A DNA stretch of 64,000 nt. Source: CAG-390 sp045541375. GTDB lineage: Bacteria > Bacillota > Clostridia > Oscillospirales > CAG-272. This document shows, in pieces, positions 14,291-22,172 of this stretch (the stretch's first letter is position 1; every line of letters begins with the position of its first letter). The notes below the pieces were generated by a model. It saw only the letters and a list, made by a program, of their open reading frames with translations. It was not told the DNA's origin and made no database searches. Position numbers and translations under genes: made by a program. The stretch covers positions 8,446 to 72,445 of the forward strand of contig JAZQJB010000087.1 in assembly GCA_045541375.1 (NCBI GenBank), written 5' to 3'.

Positions 14291-16168
14291 ATGAAAAAAC
14301 ACTCTTCAATCAGAATTCTTTCCTGGATTCTTTTATTGACTATGCTTACCTCTATCATCTGCGCGTGCTCTCCTTCGGGAACAACCGAAGAAACCACTGC
14401 AGGCGAAACTGCACCTTCGACCGATGAAATCGTTGAAACCGAAGCTGCAACAGATGCGGAAACCACAGCTTCCGCAGAGACCACAGCTCCCGAGGCAACG
14501 ACCGAGGCTGAAGTAACAACCGCACCCGTCGCAGCAGAGAAGAAGGACTACGTTGTAACTCTCGAGTGGCATCTCGGCTACGTAGGCTCCGATACCAACT
14601 CAAGCTGGAAGGAAAAGCTCAACAAAACGGGCGGAATGTATTCCTACAGCGAAGTCATCAACCTCGGTCCCGCGGGAAGCACCGTGACCTTTACCGATGA
14701 CAATACCAACTCCAACGGCGACACGAACTTCGCATCCGCCGCAGCTTACGTTTTCTCTTCCTGGAAGAAGGAAAACGGCACGTGGGTCATCGACCTTTCG
14801 GGCTATAAGGCAAACGGCACTTATGCAGAGTATACCGATGCCGCAGGCGCAAGAACCTATACATACACATCCGAAAAGGATAATGAATGCATCAGGCTCT
14901 GCTATCGCTCGGGTCAGTCCACTTCCTTTACCCCCGCGGCATATCCCACAGTAACTGTCAACTCGACCAAGACTCCCGTGGTTGAATTGGACGACCCCAA
15001 CGCAGATGTGGTAACTACTGCTCCCGAAGTTCCGGCGGGCACAGCACTTGACGCCAAGTGGAACGCAGGTTACGTTGGTTCTTCTACCAACGGCTACGGT
15101 TTTGCAAATGCTATCAACCCGAGCGAGAATAATTACGCTTACTCCGACGTTATCGAGATAGCAAAGAAGGGAACAAAGGTTACCTTCACCGATAAGGCAG
15201 CAGGCTCGACCTCGGGCAACGCTTATGTCGTTTCCTTCTGGAAGAAGGAAGGCGGCAATTGGGTCATCGACCTTTCCAAGCACAATATCCCCGGCGGCGG
15301 ACAGTACGTAATCACTTCAGGCTCATACGGCGTTGAGTATACTTATATTTCGAGCGAAGACAACGAATGTATCCGCTTCTGCTTCCGTTCGAACGGCCTT
15401 AACAACAGACCTACCATCTACTCATCCGAAACCAATGAGCCCGGTACGCTTCAGGATATAATTGATGCGGCTGCAGCTGCTGAAAAGTGGTTCGAGGACG
15501 ATAAGGCACGGGCGTTCTATGACATCCTCAAGGGCAAGACTTTCACCGTCATCGGCGACAGCTATCTTGCAGGCAACGGACTTGACAAGAACCTCGTTTG
15601 GCCCGCACTTCTTGCAAAGAAGTATGATATGGTCTTCAACAACTACGGTATGAACGGCTCGACCATGTCGAATTACGTTACCAGCAATAACCCGATGGTT
15701 GTCAGATATGCCAATATGGCAAACAACAATCCCGACATCGTTATTATCGAGGGCGGACGTAACGACTATAACAAGAACGTTCCCATCGGAGAAAACGGAA
15801 GCACCGATACCAAGACGATGAAGGGCGCGGCAAGATTCCTCATCACCAAGATTCAGGAAAAGTATCCGAATGCTCTCATCATCTGCCTCACCGTATGGGA
15901 GGTTGGCGGAAGCAAGAACTCCGCAGGCAATTATTGCAGTGATTACGGCAAGGCACTCCTTGAGGTTTGCGCCGATATGAACGTTCCTTGCATCAACGCA
16001 ATGGATCAGGCATACACCGGTGTCAAGATGACAGATGCCGCCTTCAGAAGCAAGTATTGCATGAAGGCAAACGACATCAGCCATCTCAACGAAGCCGGCA
16101 TGAAGCTCGTATTCCCCGTATTCGAAAAGGCTATCGCTGATTTTTATGCGGCAAGCGTAAAACAGTAA
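14291..16168 (+). CDS. Lipoprotein with two WNxGYVG modules and a C-terminal SGNH hydrolase domain
   Basis: A 625-residue exported protein. The N-terminal helix ends in an ICAC lipobox (Cys 26), so it is probably lipid-anchored. A Thr/Glu/Ala linker follows, then two copies of the WNxGYVG module (about 87-210 and 250-370). The C-terminal 215 residues are an SGNH/GDSL esterase: GDSYLAGNG (nucleophile Ser), the Gly-Asn segment NYGMNGS, GGRNDY (block III Asn) and DISHLN (block V Asp and His). All four blocks are present, so it is probably an active deacetylase or esterase on cell-wall or dietary polysaccharide. Start at 14291 follows TTGGAG; the gene lies 36 bases after the previous one. Confidence 0.85.
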   Translation: MKKHSSIRILSWILLLTMLTSIICACSPSGTTEETTAGETAPSTDEIVETEAATDAETTASAETTAPEATTEAEVTTAPVAAEKKDYVVTLEWHLGYVGSDTNSSWKEKLNKTGGMYSYSEVINLGPAGSTVTFTDDNTNSNGDTNFASAAAYVFSSWKKENGTWVIDLSGYKANGTYAEYTDAAGARTYTYTSEKDNECIRLCYRSGQSTSFTPAAYPTVTVNSTKTPVVELDDPNADVVTTAPEVPAGTALDAKWNAGYVGSSTNGYGFANAINPSENNYAYSDVIEIAKKGTKVTFTDKAAGSTSGNAYVVSFWKKEGGNWVIDLSKHNIPGGGQYVITSGSYGVEYTYISSEDNECIRFCFRSNGLNNRPTIYSSETNEPGTLQDIIDAAAAAEKWFEDDKARAFYDILKGKTFTVIGDSYLAGNGLDKNLVWPALLAKKYDMVFNNYGMNGSTMSNYVTSNNPMVVRYANMANNNPDIVIIEGGRNDYNKNVPIGENGSTDTKTMKGAARFLITKIQEKYPNALIICLTVWEVGGSKNSAGNYCSDYGKALLEVCADMNVPCINAMDQAYTGVKMTDAAFRSKYCMKANDISHLNEAGMKLVFPVFEKAIADFYAASVKQ

Positions 16169-16174
16169 AAAATC

Positions 16175-16204
16175 AAGAGGTTGCCCTTGCGGCAACCTCT
16201 TTTG
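16175..16204. terminator. Bidirectional terminator between convergent genes
   Basis: An 11-bp stem (16175-16185 with 16191-16201, loop CTTGC) with T-rich flank on the plus strand, just beyond the SGNH lipoprotein and facing the end of the convergent gene at 16212. Confidence 0.8.
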
Positions 16205-16211
16205 CATTTGA

Positions 16212-17147
16212 TTATTTATCCTTATAAGTAAACACTTCGCCATCCGTGATGAAAATAAAACTTCCGAGCAGGTCGGTGCGGTAGATGTTTTCGCCAACGT
16301 AGGGCTTTATCCTCGCAAGAGCCTCCGCGTGAGGATGACCGTAAGAATTATCCCTTCCGCAGGAAATGATAGCTATAGTCGGTCTTACCGCCTCAAGCCA
16401 AGCCTCCGTCGATGAAGTTCTCGACCCGTGATGTCCCATCTTCAGAAGCATCGAGCCGAGCTCGGCTCCCGAGTATGTTCGAAGAATAGACTCTTCCGCG
16501 GGCTTTTCGGCATCGCCCGTCAGCATTGCCGTTGTCTTGCCCCACGTCGCCTTGATGACTATCGAGGAGTTGTTTGAGTCAAGCTCCTTGTTTTCGGGAT
16601 CGGGGCCGAAAACGAACATATCAAATTCGCCGAGAGAGTAGGTCTCACCGGGAAGAGCGTTGTAAACCTTGCAGCCCTCCGCCGCGATGGCGTCCATCAT
16701 AGCCTTATAAACTTTGGTCGTTTTCTCAAAATCGGGTTTGATTACGTTCAGTACCTCGTATTCCTCAAGCACCATATCCGCGCCGCCGATGTGGTCGGAA
16801 TCGGGATGAGTGAAGATCGCGTAGTAAAGAACGTCAACTCCGCAAAGATCAAGATATGTTTTAAGATCTTCCTCTGCGCTGTTCTCGCCCGCGTCGATAA
16901 GAATATCGCCCTCGGGCGTGCGGATCAAGGTCGCGTCACCCTGACCGACGTCAATGAAGTGATATTCGACTTCACCAAGCTCGCCCGAGCTGTGCGTGAC
17001 GCTGCTCGTGCTTTCGGTTGTGGTTTCAGGCTGTTTGTATTTTGCGTCTATGTACTGCGAAATGATATAAAGAGCGATTATTATCAGCAGTATAACAAGT
17101 ATCACCTTTATGTCAAGTTTCTTTTGCTTCTTCTTTTTCTTCGCCAT
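16212..17147 (-). CDS. Membrane-anchored ComEC-like metallo-beta-lactamase protein
   Basis: A 311-residue protein. A poly-Lys N-terminus precedes one TM helix (about 15-33), placing the catalytic domain outside. The metallo-beta-lactamase fold is intact and of the ComEC/Rec2 C-terminal type: DVGQGDATLI, THPDSDHIGG (HxDxDH metal motif), TGDAE, KMGHHGS and YGHPH. Such stand-alone domains are annotated as competence-type or phosphodiesterase hydrolases and may act on DNA or nucleotides at the surface. The ATG at 17147 has GGAGGAGATC upstream. It is divergent from yitT-comEC, whose own metallo-beta-lactamase domain lacks key residues. Confidence 0.9.
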   Translation of the reverse strand: MAKKKKKQKKLDIKVILVILLIIIALYIISQYIDAKYKQPETTTESTSSVTHSSGELGEVEYHFIDVGQGDATLIRTPEGDILIDAGENSAEEDLKTYLDLCGVDVLYYAIFTHPDSDHIGGADMVLEEYEVLNVIKPDFEKTTKVYKAMMDAIAAEGCKVYNALPGETYSLGEFDMFVFGPDPENKELDSNNSSIVIKATWGKTTAMLTGDAEKPAEESILRTYSGAELGSMLLKMGHHGSRTSSTEAWLEAVRPTIAIISCGRDNSYGHPHAEALARIKPYVGENIYRTDLLGSFIFITDGEVFTYKDK

Positions 17148-17175
17148 GATCTCCTCCAAAGTACTTTTTTATAAC

Positions 17176-17204
17176 ATTATACACTTTTTTTCTCCATCCT
17201 TCAA
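17176..17204 (-). promoter_or_regulatory. Promoter of the metallo-beta-lactamase gene
   Basis: Minus strand TTGAAG (17204-17199), 17-base spacer, TATAAT (17181-17176). Confidence 0.65.
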
Positions 17205-17224
17205 TACTTTTTTTGAATTTTCAG

Positions 17225-17253
17225 TTGATTATTTCATAACTTCGTGGTAAAAT
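17225..17253 (+). promoter_or_regulatory. Candidate promoter of yitT-comEC
   Basis: TTGATT (17225-17230), 17-base spacer, TAAAAT (17248-17253), 30 bases ahead of the ATG at 17283. Confidence 0.5.
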
Positions 17254-17282
17254 AATTAGAGAAATTTTTTCGGAGATCTGAA

Positions 17283-18164
17283 ATGTTGAATATCAGGAAT
17301 AAAAAAATCAAGCAAATCCTTTTGGATATATTGACACTGACAGCGGGCGCGGTCATTTTTGCTACAGGTGTTGCGTGTTTCCTCGACCCCAACAGCATCG
17401 CCCCCGGCGGTATTTCGGGTGTTGCGATCATTATAACCAAATTTTTCGACGTTATCCCGACGGGTACCTTGATAGCACTCATAAACGTGCCGATACTCCT
17501 TGTCGGAACGCTGAAATTCGGATTTAAGTTTTTGGCATCAACCATGTATGCCGTGCTTGTTTCCTCGGTAGCGGTCGACACACTGGGCGCGCTAATCGGA
17601 CCTTTGACCGATAACCTTCTCCTCGCCGCAGTCGGCGGAGCGGTTCTTGTCGGAACGGGCGTGGGACTCGTTTTCAGAACGGGAGCAACTACGGGCGGAA
17701 CAGATGTTATCGTAAAACTCCTCCGCACAAAATGGCGTCATCTTCCGACGGGCATTGTGTTCGGATTTGTCGACGGTATGGTCTGTCTTACCTCGGGAAT
17801 CGTATTCAAAAATATCGAGGTAATGATCTATGCGGGCATAGCTCTTATGCTGCAGAGCATGATAATGAACAAGGTCCTCTATGGCGGCGACGGAGCGAGA
17901 ATGATCTATATCATCAGCTCGGAAAACAAAGAGATCGCCAAACGCCTTATGAAGGACGTCGACGTCGGCGCAACCTTCTTCAAGGGAAACGGAGCATATT
18001 CGGGACAGAATTACGAGATCCTTATGGTCGTTATGAGAGCAAAACTCCTTCCTCAGGCGCGCGACGTTGTAAAGCAGGTCGATGACGGTGCGTTTATGAT
18101 CGTCACCAATGCGACCTCGGTCTTCGGAGAGGGATTCAAGAAATACGACTCGGAAGAGGTATAA
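17283..18164 (+). CDS. YitT-family membrane protein
   Basis: A 293-residue protein of the YitT family (YitT_membrane plus DUF2179). About five hydrophobic segments fill residues 10-180, with the family motifs GVACFLDPNSIAPGGISG, RTGATTGGTDVI and a Gly-rich loop. The soluble C-terminal domain, about 205-285, begins ARMIYIISSENKEIAKRL. Its function is unknown across Firmicutes. CGGAG precedes the ATG. Six bases separate its stop from comEC, so the two are probably one transcript. Confidence 0.9.
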   Translation: MLNIRNKKIKQILLDILTLTAGAVIFATGVACFLDPNSIAPGGISGVAIIITKFFDVIPTGTLIALINVPILLVGTLKFGFKFLASTMYAVLVSSVAVDTLGALIGPLTDNLLLAAVGGAVLVGTGVGLVFRTGATTGGTDVIVKLLRTKWRHLPTGIVFGFVDGMVCLTSGIVFKNIEVMIYAGIALMLQSMIMNKVLYGGDGARMIYIISSENKEIAKRLMKDVDVGATFFKGNGAYSGQNYEILMVVMRAKLLPQARDVVKQVDDGAFMIVTNATSVFGEGFKKYDSEEV

Positions 18165-18170
18165 TTATTT

Positions 18171-20516
18171 ATGAATATTTTCGGTGGAAGACCGGGAGTT
18201 TCGGCGGGGGTTCTGGCGGTCATAGCCACCCTCGCCGCCTTTTTCTTTGTCAAGGCTGTTGCTTTTGCCTTGCTCGCCGGTGCCGCCGTGTTGCTAATTA
18301 TGCTCGTCATACTTTGCGCCTGCGGATATATCAAGCCCTATAGGCTTTTCGCTTCTGCTTTTGTTATGATCATATTCTGCACAGCTCTTTTGCGCGGTTC
18401 TGTCTTTTTTGAGCGTAAACTACCAATCGCAGATAACTTTGCGGGAGAGGACCGCTATATTCACGCAACAGTAACAGAGCGACGCGGAGCAGCGGATTAT
18501 TTTGCCGTTTTCGTCCTACGCCTTCACTCGATCGACGGCGAAGAATACGAAGAAAAAGCCATTCTGAATTGCGAGTATAACTCGGGATTTCAGGTCGGGT
18601 ACGAAATTGTCCTGCGCGGAGCCGCTGTGACCTCTTTGGCAGCATATCAGAAGGACGAGGTCTATGACCTTTTATCCGAGGGAATAGTCCTTTCGATCGT
18701 TTTGGAGGACGAAAACGATTCTGCGGTTCTTTCAAAAAATAATCTTTCCTTTGCCGATAAATGCAGATCGTTGAATATGCTCTGCTCCGCAAAGCTGAAA
18801 AATTCAATAAAGGGCGACGGAGGAAAACTTGCCGCGGCAATGCTTCTTGGCGATAAAAGCGCGATCCCGTCTTATGTTTACCGCGATTTCAGCCGCTCGG
18901 GTCTTTCGCATTATCTTGCCGTCAGCGGACTTCACGTTTCGATAATCACGGGTGTCGTATCCTTTATCCTTTTGAATCTGCGTATAAAACGCTCGTATCG
19001 CAATCTTTTGCTTGCTCTTTTTGCTTTCGCTTATCTTTGCCTTCTCGGATTTCCGATAAGCGCGATCAGGTCGGTCGTAATGCTTATGACCGTCTTTATA
19101 GCATACTCTCTCGGCGACAGTTCGGATGCCCTGAACGCCCTCGGACTTGCCGCGGCAATGCTGACGCTAATAAATCCGTGCGTCGTTTTTGATAAAAGCT
19201 TTGTTCTGTCATTCTGCGCTACACTCGGTATAGTCGTTTTTATGCCCTTGTTCAATTCGTTTATCATAAAGATTTTTGAGGACAGAAGCGAAGATAAAAG
19301 TGATGACGGAAAAGCTTGCGGCAAGCGTATACTGAGAAAATCCGTTTCGTTCGTTTTCGGAACTCTTTTGAGCATCGCCTCCGCACTTTCGCTGACTCTT
19401 CTACCCGTTATGTGCTTCTTCGGTGAGGTATCCATCCTATCCTTCAGATCAAACCTCACGGCAACCTTCGCCGCAACACCGCTTCTGGCGGCATCGCTGT
19501 TTTATCTTATCTTCGGCGGAATTCCTTACATAGGCGAATTACTTGAATGGGTGATAGACGCCTCGTCGGGTTATATGCTTGCCCTTGCCTCAAATCTCAG
19601 CAATACTCAAGGCGCACTTGTGTCACTTATATCAAAGCAAGCTTCGATCCTTGTGTTGACATTCAGTTTAGTTATATTTTTCTTCCTGATAATTAATCTA
19701 AAGCACAAGAAGCCCCTACTCGTTCTGCCTGCTTTATATCCTCTTGTACTTGCAGGACTTGTATTGATCTCGGTCGTCAACCGCCCTGTAAACGCCGAAT
19801 TCGAGATAATGTCAGTCGGATCAAGTGAAACGATATGCGTAACTAAGGGAGCAAGTTCCGCAATGATCGACATTACCGAAGGACATTATTCTCCTTTGTC
19901 ATTAATGTATATGGAAGCGCAAGAAAAAGGCGTCACCGAGATCGACACGCTTATGCTGACACATTATCATTCGAAGCATCTTTCTGCCGTGTCGCGGTTT
20001 ATTTCGAATGTTAAAGTGCGTCGCATATTGCTACCGTATCCTCAAAACGAAAACGACGCTTGGATCATGGCACAACTTGCAACAACGGCAAGCTCTTCGA
20101 ACGTAGCGGTCGAAATGATTCCTGAAAGCGGAATCGAGGTGATCAACGGCGTATTCGTTTCATATTCGGGTATCAACCGTATCAAAAGATCAAATTCGCC
20201 GATCCTTTTCCTGTCGTTCGATAGCGGGGAAGAGCGGCTTACCTATCTTAGCGAGTCATCTTGGGAGGCGACCGGTGATCTCCGCGCGAAGCTTGATGCC
20301 GCAGTTGCGGAAAGCGAATACGTCTTTATCGGAGTTCAAGGCCCTGTCGCGAAGACCGTCTTTGACATTCCAATTGCCGACGTGGAAAAAGTCTGCCTTT
20401 TGGGCGATCCTTGCGAAGAATATCTGATCCATCCCGATTCAAGTATTTTCAATGCAGCAGGCAAGTTGAATATCGAAGTCGGAGTATCCCGTAAAACCGT
20501 TATTTTGAACGAATAA
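18171..20516 (+). CDS. comEC: ComEC/Rec2-like DNA channel with degenerate metallo-beta-lactamase domain
   Basis: A 781-residue membrane protein. An N-terminal TM pair precedes an OB-like DUF4131 region (about 80-190). The competence domain is marked by AAAMLLGDKSAIP and SRSGLSHYLAVSGLHVSIITG, with about seven further TM segments to residue 530. It should form the inner-membrane channel for single-stranded DNA in transformation. The C-terminal metallo-beta-lactamase domain is abnormal: DVGQGD is replaced by SVGSSE, HxDxDH appears as HYHSKH, and no GHHGS or GDxE motif is seen. The nuclease is therefore probably inactive. An intact free-standing domain of the same type is encoded 1 kb away. Other com genes are not in the window. 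Confidence 0.88.
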   Translation: MNIFGGRPGVSAGVLAVIATLAAFFFVKAVAFALLAGAAVLLIMLVILCACGYIKPYRLFASAFVMIIFCTALLRGSVFFERKLPIADNFAGEDRYIHATVTERRGAADYFAVFVLRLHSIDGEEYEEKAILNCEYNSGFQVGYEIVLRGAAVTSLAAYQKDEVYDLLSEGIVLSIVLEDENDSAVLSKNNLSFADKCRSLNMLCSAKLKNSIKGDGGKLAAAMLLGDKSAIPSYVYRDFSRSGLSHYLAVSGLHVSIITGVVSFILLNLRIKRSYRNLLLALFAFAYLCLLGFPISAIRSVVMLMTVFIAYSLGDSSDALNALGLAAAMLTLINPCVVFDKSFVLSFCATLGIVVFMPLFNSFIIKIFEDRSEDKSDDGKACGKRILRKSVSFVFGTLLSIASALSLTLLPVMCFFGEVSILSFRSNLTATFAATPLLAASLFYLIFGGIPYIGELLEWVIDASSGYMLALASNLSNTQGALVSLISKQASILVLTFSLVIFFFLIINLKHKKPLLVLPALYPLVLAGLVLISVVNRPVNAEFEIMSVGSSETICVTKGASSAMIDITEGHYSPLSLMYMEAQEKGVTEIDTLMLTHYHSKHLSAVSRFISNVKVRRILLPYPQNENDAWIMAQLATTASSSNVAVEMIPESGIEVINGVFVSYSGINRIKRSNSPILFLSFDSGEERLTYLSESSWEATGDLRAKLDAAVAESEYVFIGVQGPVAKTVFDIPIADVEKVCLLGDPCEEYLIHPDSSIFNAAGKLNIEVGVSRKTVILNE

Positions 20517-20582
20517 TGTGCGCATTGTGTTCATACAATGAGTCGATTTTGTACGAATTCGTAATAATTTGCGAAAAAAGTG

Positions 20583-20611
20583 TTGACTTTTGCAAGAAAA
20601 ATTGATATAAT
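20583..20611 (+). promoter_or_regulatory. Extended -10 promoter of the nucleoside transport operon
   Basis: TTGACT (20583-20588), 17-base spacer, TATAAT (20606-20611) with TGA before the -10. The riboswitch aptamer begins about 29 bases after the -10. Confidence 0.8.
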
Positions 20612-20639
20612 ATATTCGTATTTGTTTACGATGTATTTT

Positions 20640-20708
20640 GCTTATATAATATCTGAAATAAGGTCAGAAAGTTTCTACCGGATAGCCGTAAATCGTCCGA
20701 CTATAAGC
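20640..20708 (+). promoter_or_regulatory. Purine (guanine-type) riboswitch aptamer
   Basis: A 69-base purine riboswitch. P1 is the perfect pair GCTTATA (20640-20646) with TATAAGC (20702-20708). P2 pairs TCTGA with TCAGA. The joining segment and P3 loop are conserved: GTTTCTACC, CCGTAAAT, then GTCCGACTAT. The base that contacts the ligand Watson-Crick face (position 74 in xpt numbering) is C in GACTAT, which specifies guanine or hypoxanthine; adenine riboswitches have T. It lies between a strong promoter and a BMP/nucleoside ABC importer operon, so it should lower uptake when guanine is plentiful. 2'-deoxyguanosine-type variants cannot be fully excluded by eye. Confidence 0.93.
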
Positions 20709-20760
20709 TCCCATAAAGATTTTTGACGGGAGAAGAGTCGGATTGGCTCTTTTCTCGTTT
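20708..20760 (+). terminator. Expression platform of the riboswitch
   Basis: CTCCC (20708-20712) can pair with GGGAG (20728-20732), directly followed by a 7-bp hairpin AAGAGTC/GGCTCTT (20733-20739 with 20745-20751) and TTTCTCGTTTTG. The second hairpin looks like the intrinsic terminator. Control by premature termination is inferred; the alternative antiterminator was not worked out. Confidence 0.6.
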
Positions 20761-20821
20761 TGTATTTTCGGCACAAAGTGCTGCAAATAAATTTTTCATT
20801 ATTATTTTATGGAGGAAAACC

Positions 20822-22024
20822 ATGAAAAAGACACTGTCGCTTATCCTCGCAGTTCTTATGCTCCTTTCTGTCACTCTCGCGTTCGCATCTTGCGGCGATG
20901 CTAATGCCGATTTCAAAGTTGGCTTCATCTTCCTGCATGACGAGAACTCCACCTATGACAAGAACTTCATCGATGCTGCAAATGCAGCATGCGCTGCTCT
21001 CGGTCTTACCGCAGATCAGATCATTATGAAGGTCAATATCCCCGAAGGCTCCGAGTGCTACGACGCAGCTTGCGAGCTCGTTGACGACGGCTGCGATCTC
21101 ATCTTCGCTGACTCCTTCGGTCACGAGGACTTCATGATCCAGGCTGCAAAGGAATTCCCCGATGTTCAGTTCTGCCACGCTACCGGTACCAAGGCTCACA
21201 CCGAAAAGCTTGCTAACTATCACAACGCATTCGCTTCCATCTACGAAGGCCGTTACGTTGCAGGTATCGTTGCAGGTATGAAGCTCAACCAGATGATCGC
21301 TGACGGCAAGATCACCGCTGAGCAGGCTGTTATCGGTTATGTTGGCGCATGGCCCTATGCAGAGGTTAAGTCGGGTTACACATCCTTCTTCCTCGGCGCA
21401 CGTTCCGTATGCCCCTCCGCTACCATGAAGGTTGAATACACCAACTCCTGGTTCGACATCGCTCTCGAGAAGACCGCAGCAGAGAAGCTTATCGGCGACG
21501 GTTGCGTTCTTATTTCCCAGCACGCTGACTCCGAGGGTGCTCCCAAGGCTTGTGACGCTGCAGGCGTTCCCAACGTTGCTTACAACATCAGCACCAAGGA
21601 TATCGCTCCCAACACCTGGCTCATCTCTTCCAAGATCAACTGGGAGCCCTACATGAAGCTCATCATCGAAAAGACCCGCGACGGCAAGGGCAATGAGATC
21701 CCCTATGACTGGTGTGGTGGTATCGAGGAAGGTTCCGTTCAGCTCACCGAGCTCAACACCGCTCTCGCAGCTCCCGGCACACAGGAAGCTATCGATGCTG
21801 CTATCGCTGCATTCAAGGCAGGTACTCTTAAGGTATTCGACACCGCTACCTTCACCGTTGGCGGTCAGAAGCTCGAGTCTTATATGGCAGACGTTGATTC
21901 CGACGCTGCATTCACTCCCGATACCGAAGTTATCAAGGACGGTTACTTCAACGAGTCCGCTGACGGTCTCCGTTCCGCTCCTTACTTCGATCTTATCATC
22001 GACGGTATTACCGCTGCACAGTAA
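20822..22024 (+). CDS. BMP-family nucleoside-binding lipoprotein
   Basis: A 400-residue substrate-binding protein of the Bmp/Med/PnrA family. The signal peptide ends at a FASC lipobox. Family features include FKVGFIFLHDENSTYDKNF, the ligand-loop motifs ADSFGHEDFM and GTKAHTEKLANYHNAF, the segment YEGRYVAGIVAG, IGYVGAWPYAEVKSG and ISQHADSEGAP. These proteins deliver purine nucleosides to the linked ABC importer. GGAGG precedes the ATG. First gene after the guanine-type riboswitch. A strong hairpin after its stop may let it be made in excess over the transporter subunits. Confidence 0.93.
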   Translation: MKKTLSLILAVLMLLSVTLAFASCGDANADFKVGFIFLHDENSTYDKNFIDAANAACAALGLTADQIIMKVNIPEGSECYDAACELVDDGCDLIFADSFGHEDFMIQAAKEFPDVQFCHATGTKAHTEKLANYHNAFASIYEGRYVAGIVAGMKLNQMIADGKITAEQAVIGYVGAWPYAEVKSGYTSFFLGARSVCPSATMKVEYTNSWFDIALEKTAAEKLIGDGCVLISQHADSEGAPKACDAAGVPNVAYNISTKDIAPNTWLISSKINWEPYMKLIIEKTRDGKGNEIPYDWCGGIEEGSVQLTELNTALAAPGTQEAIDAAIAAFKAGTLKVFDTATFTVGGQKLESYMADVDSDAAFTPDTEVIKDGYFNESADGLRSAPYFDLIIDGITAAQ

Positions 22025-22045
22025 TTTACAGTTCTAAAGCCTATA

Positions 22046-22071
22046 GGGGATGCCGAAAGCTCGGCATCCCC
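22046..22071 (+). terminator. Intercistronic hairpin after the binding-protein gene
   Basis: An 11-bp perfect stem (22046-22056 with 22061-22071, loop AAGC) 21 bases after the BMP stop codon, followed by ATGGGCGTTTTTCTG. Likely a partial terminator or mRNA-stabilising hairpin that raises binding protein over ATPase levels. Confidence 0.6.
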
Positions 22072-22172
22072 ATGGGCGTTTTTCTGTATCCGAAGTTTTT
22101 ATCCGAGCACAGAAGCTGTTCTGTTCCGGGATAAAAGTTTCGGAAGCTTGTTTATGAAAGGGAAGAGACCTA

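Noticed and set aside
20640..20708. Adenine specificity of the purine riboswitch
   Set aside because: The deciding base in GACTAT is C, not T as in adenine aptamers; the following T of the motif is easily mistaken for it.
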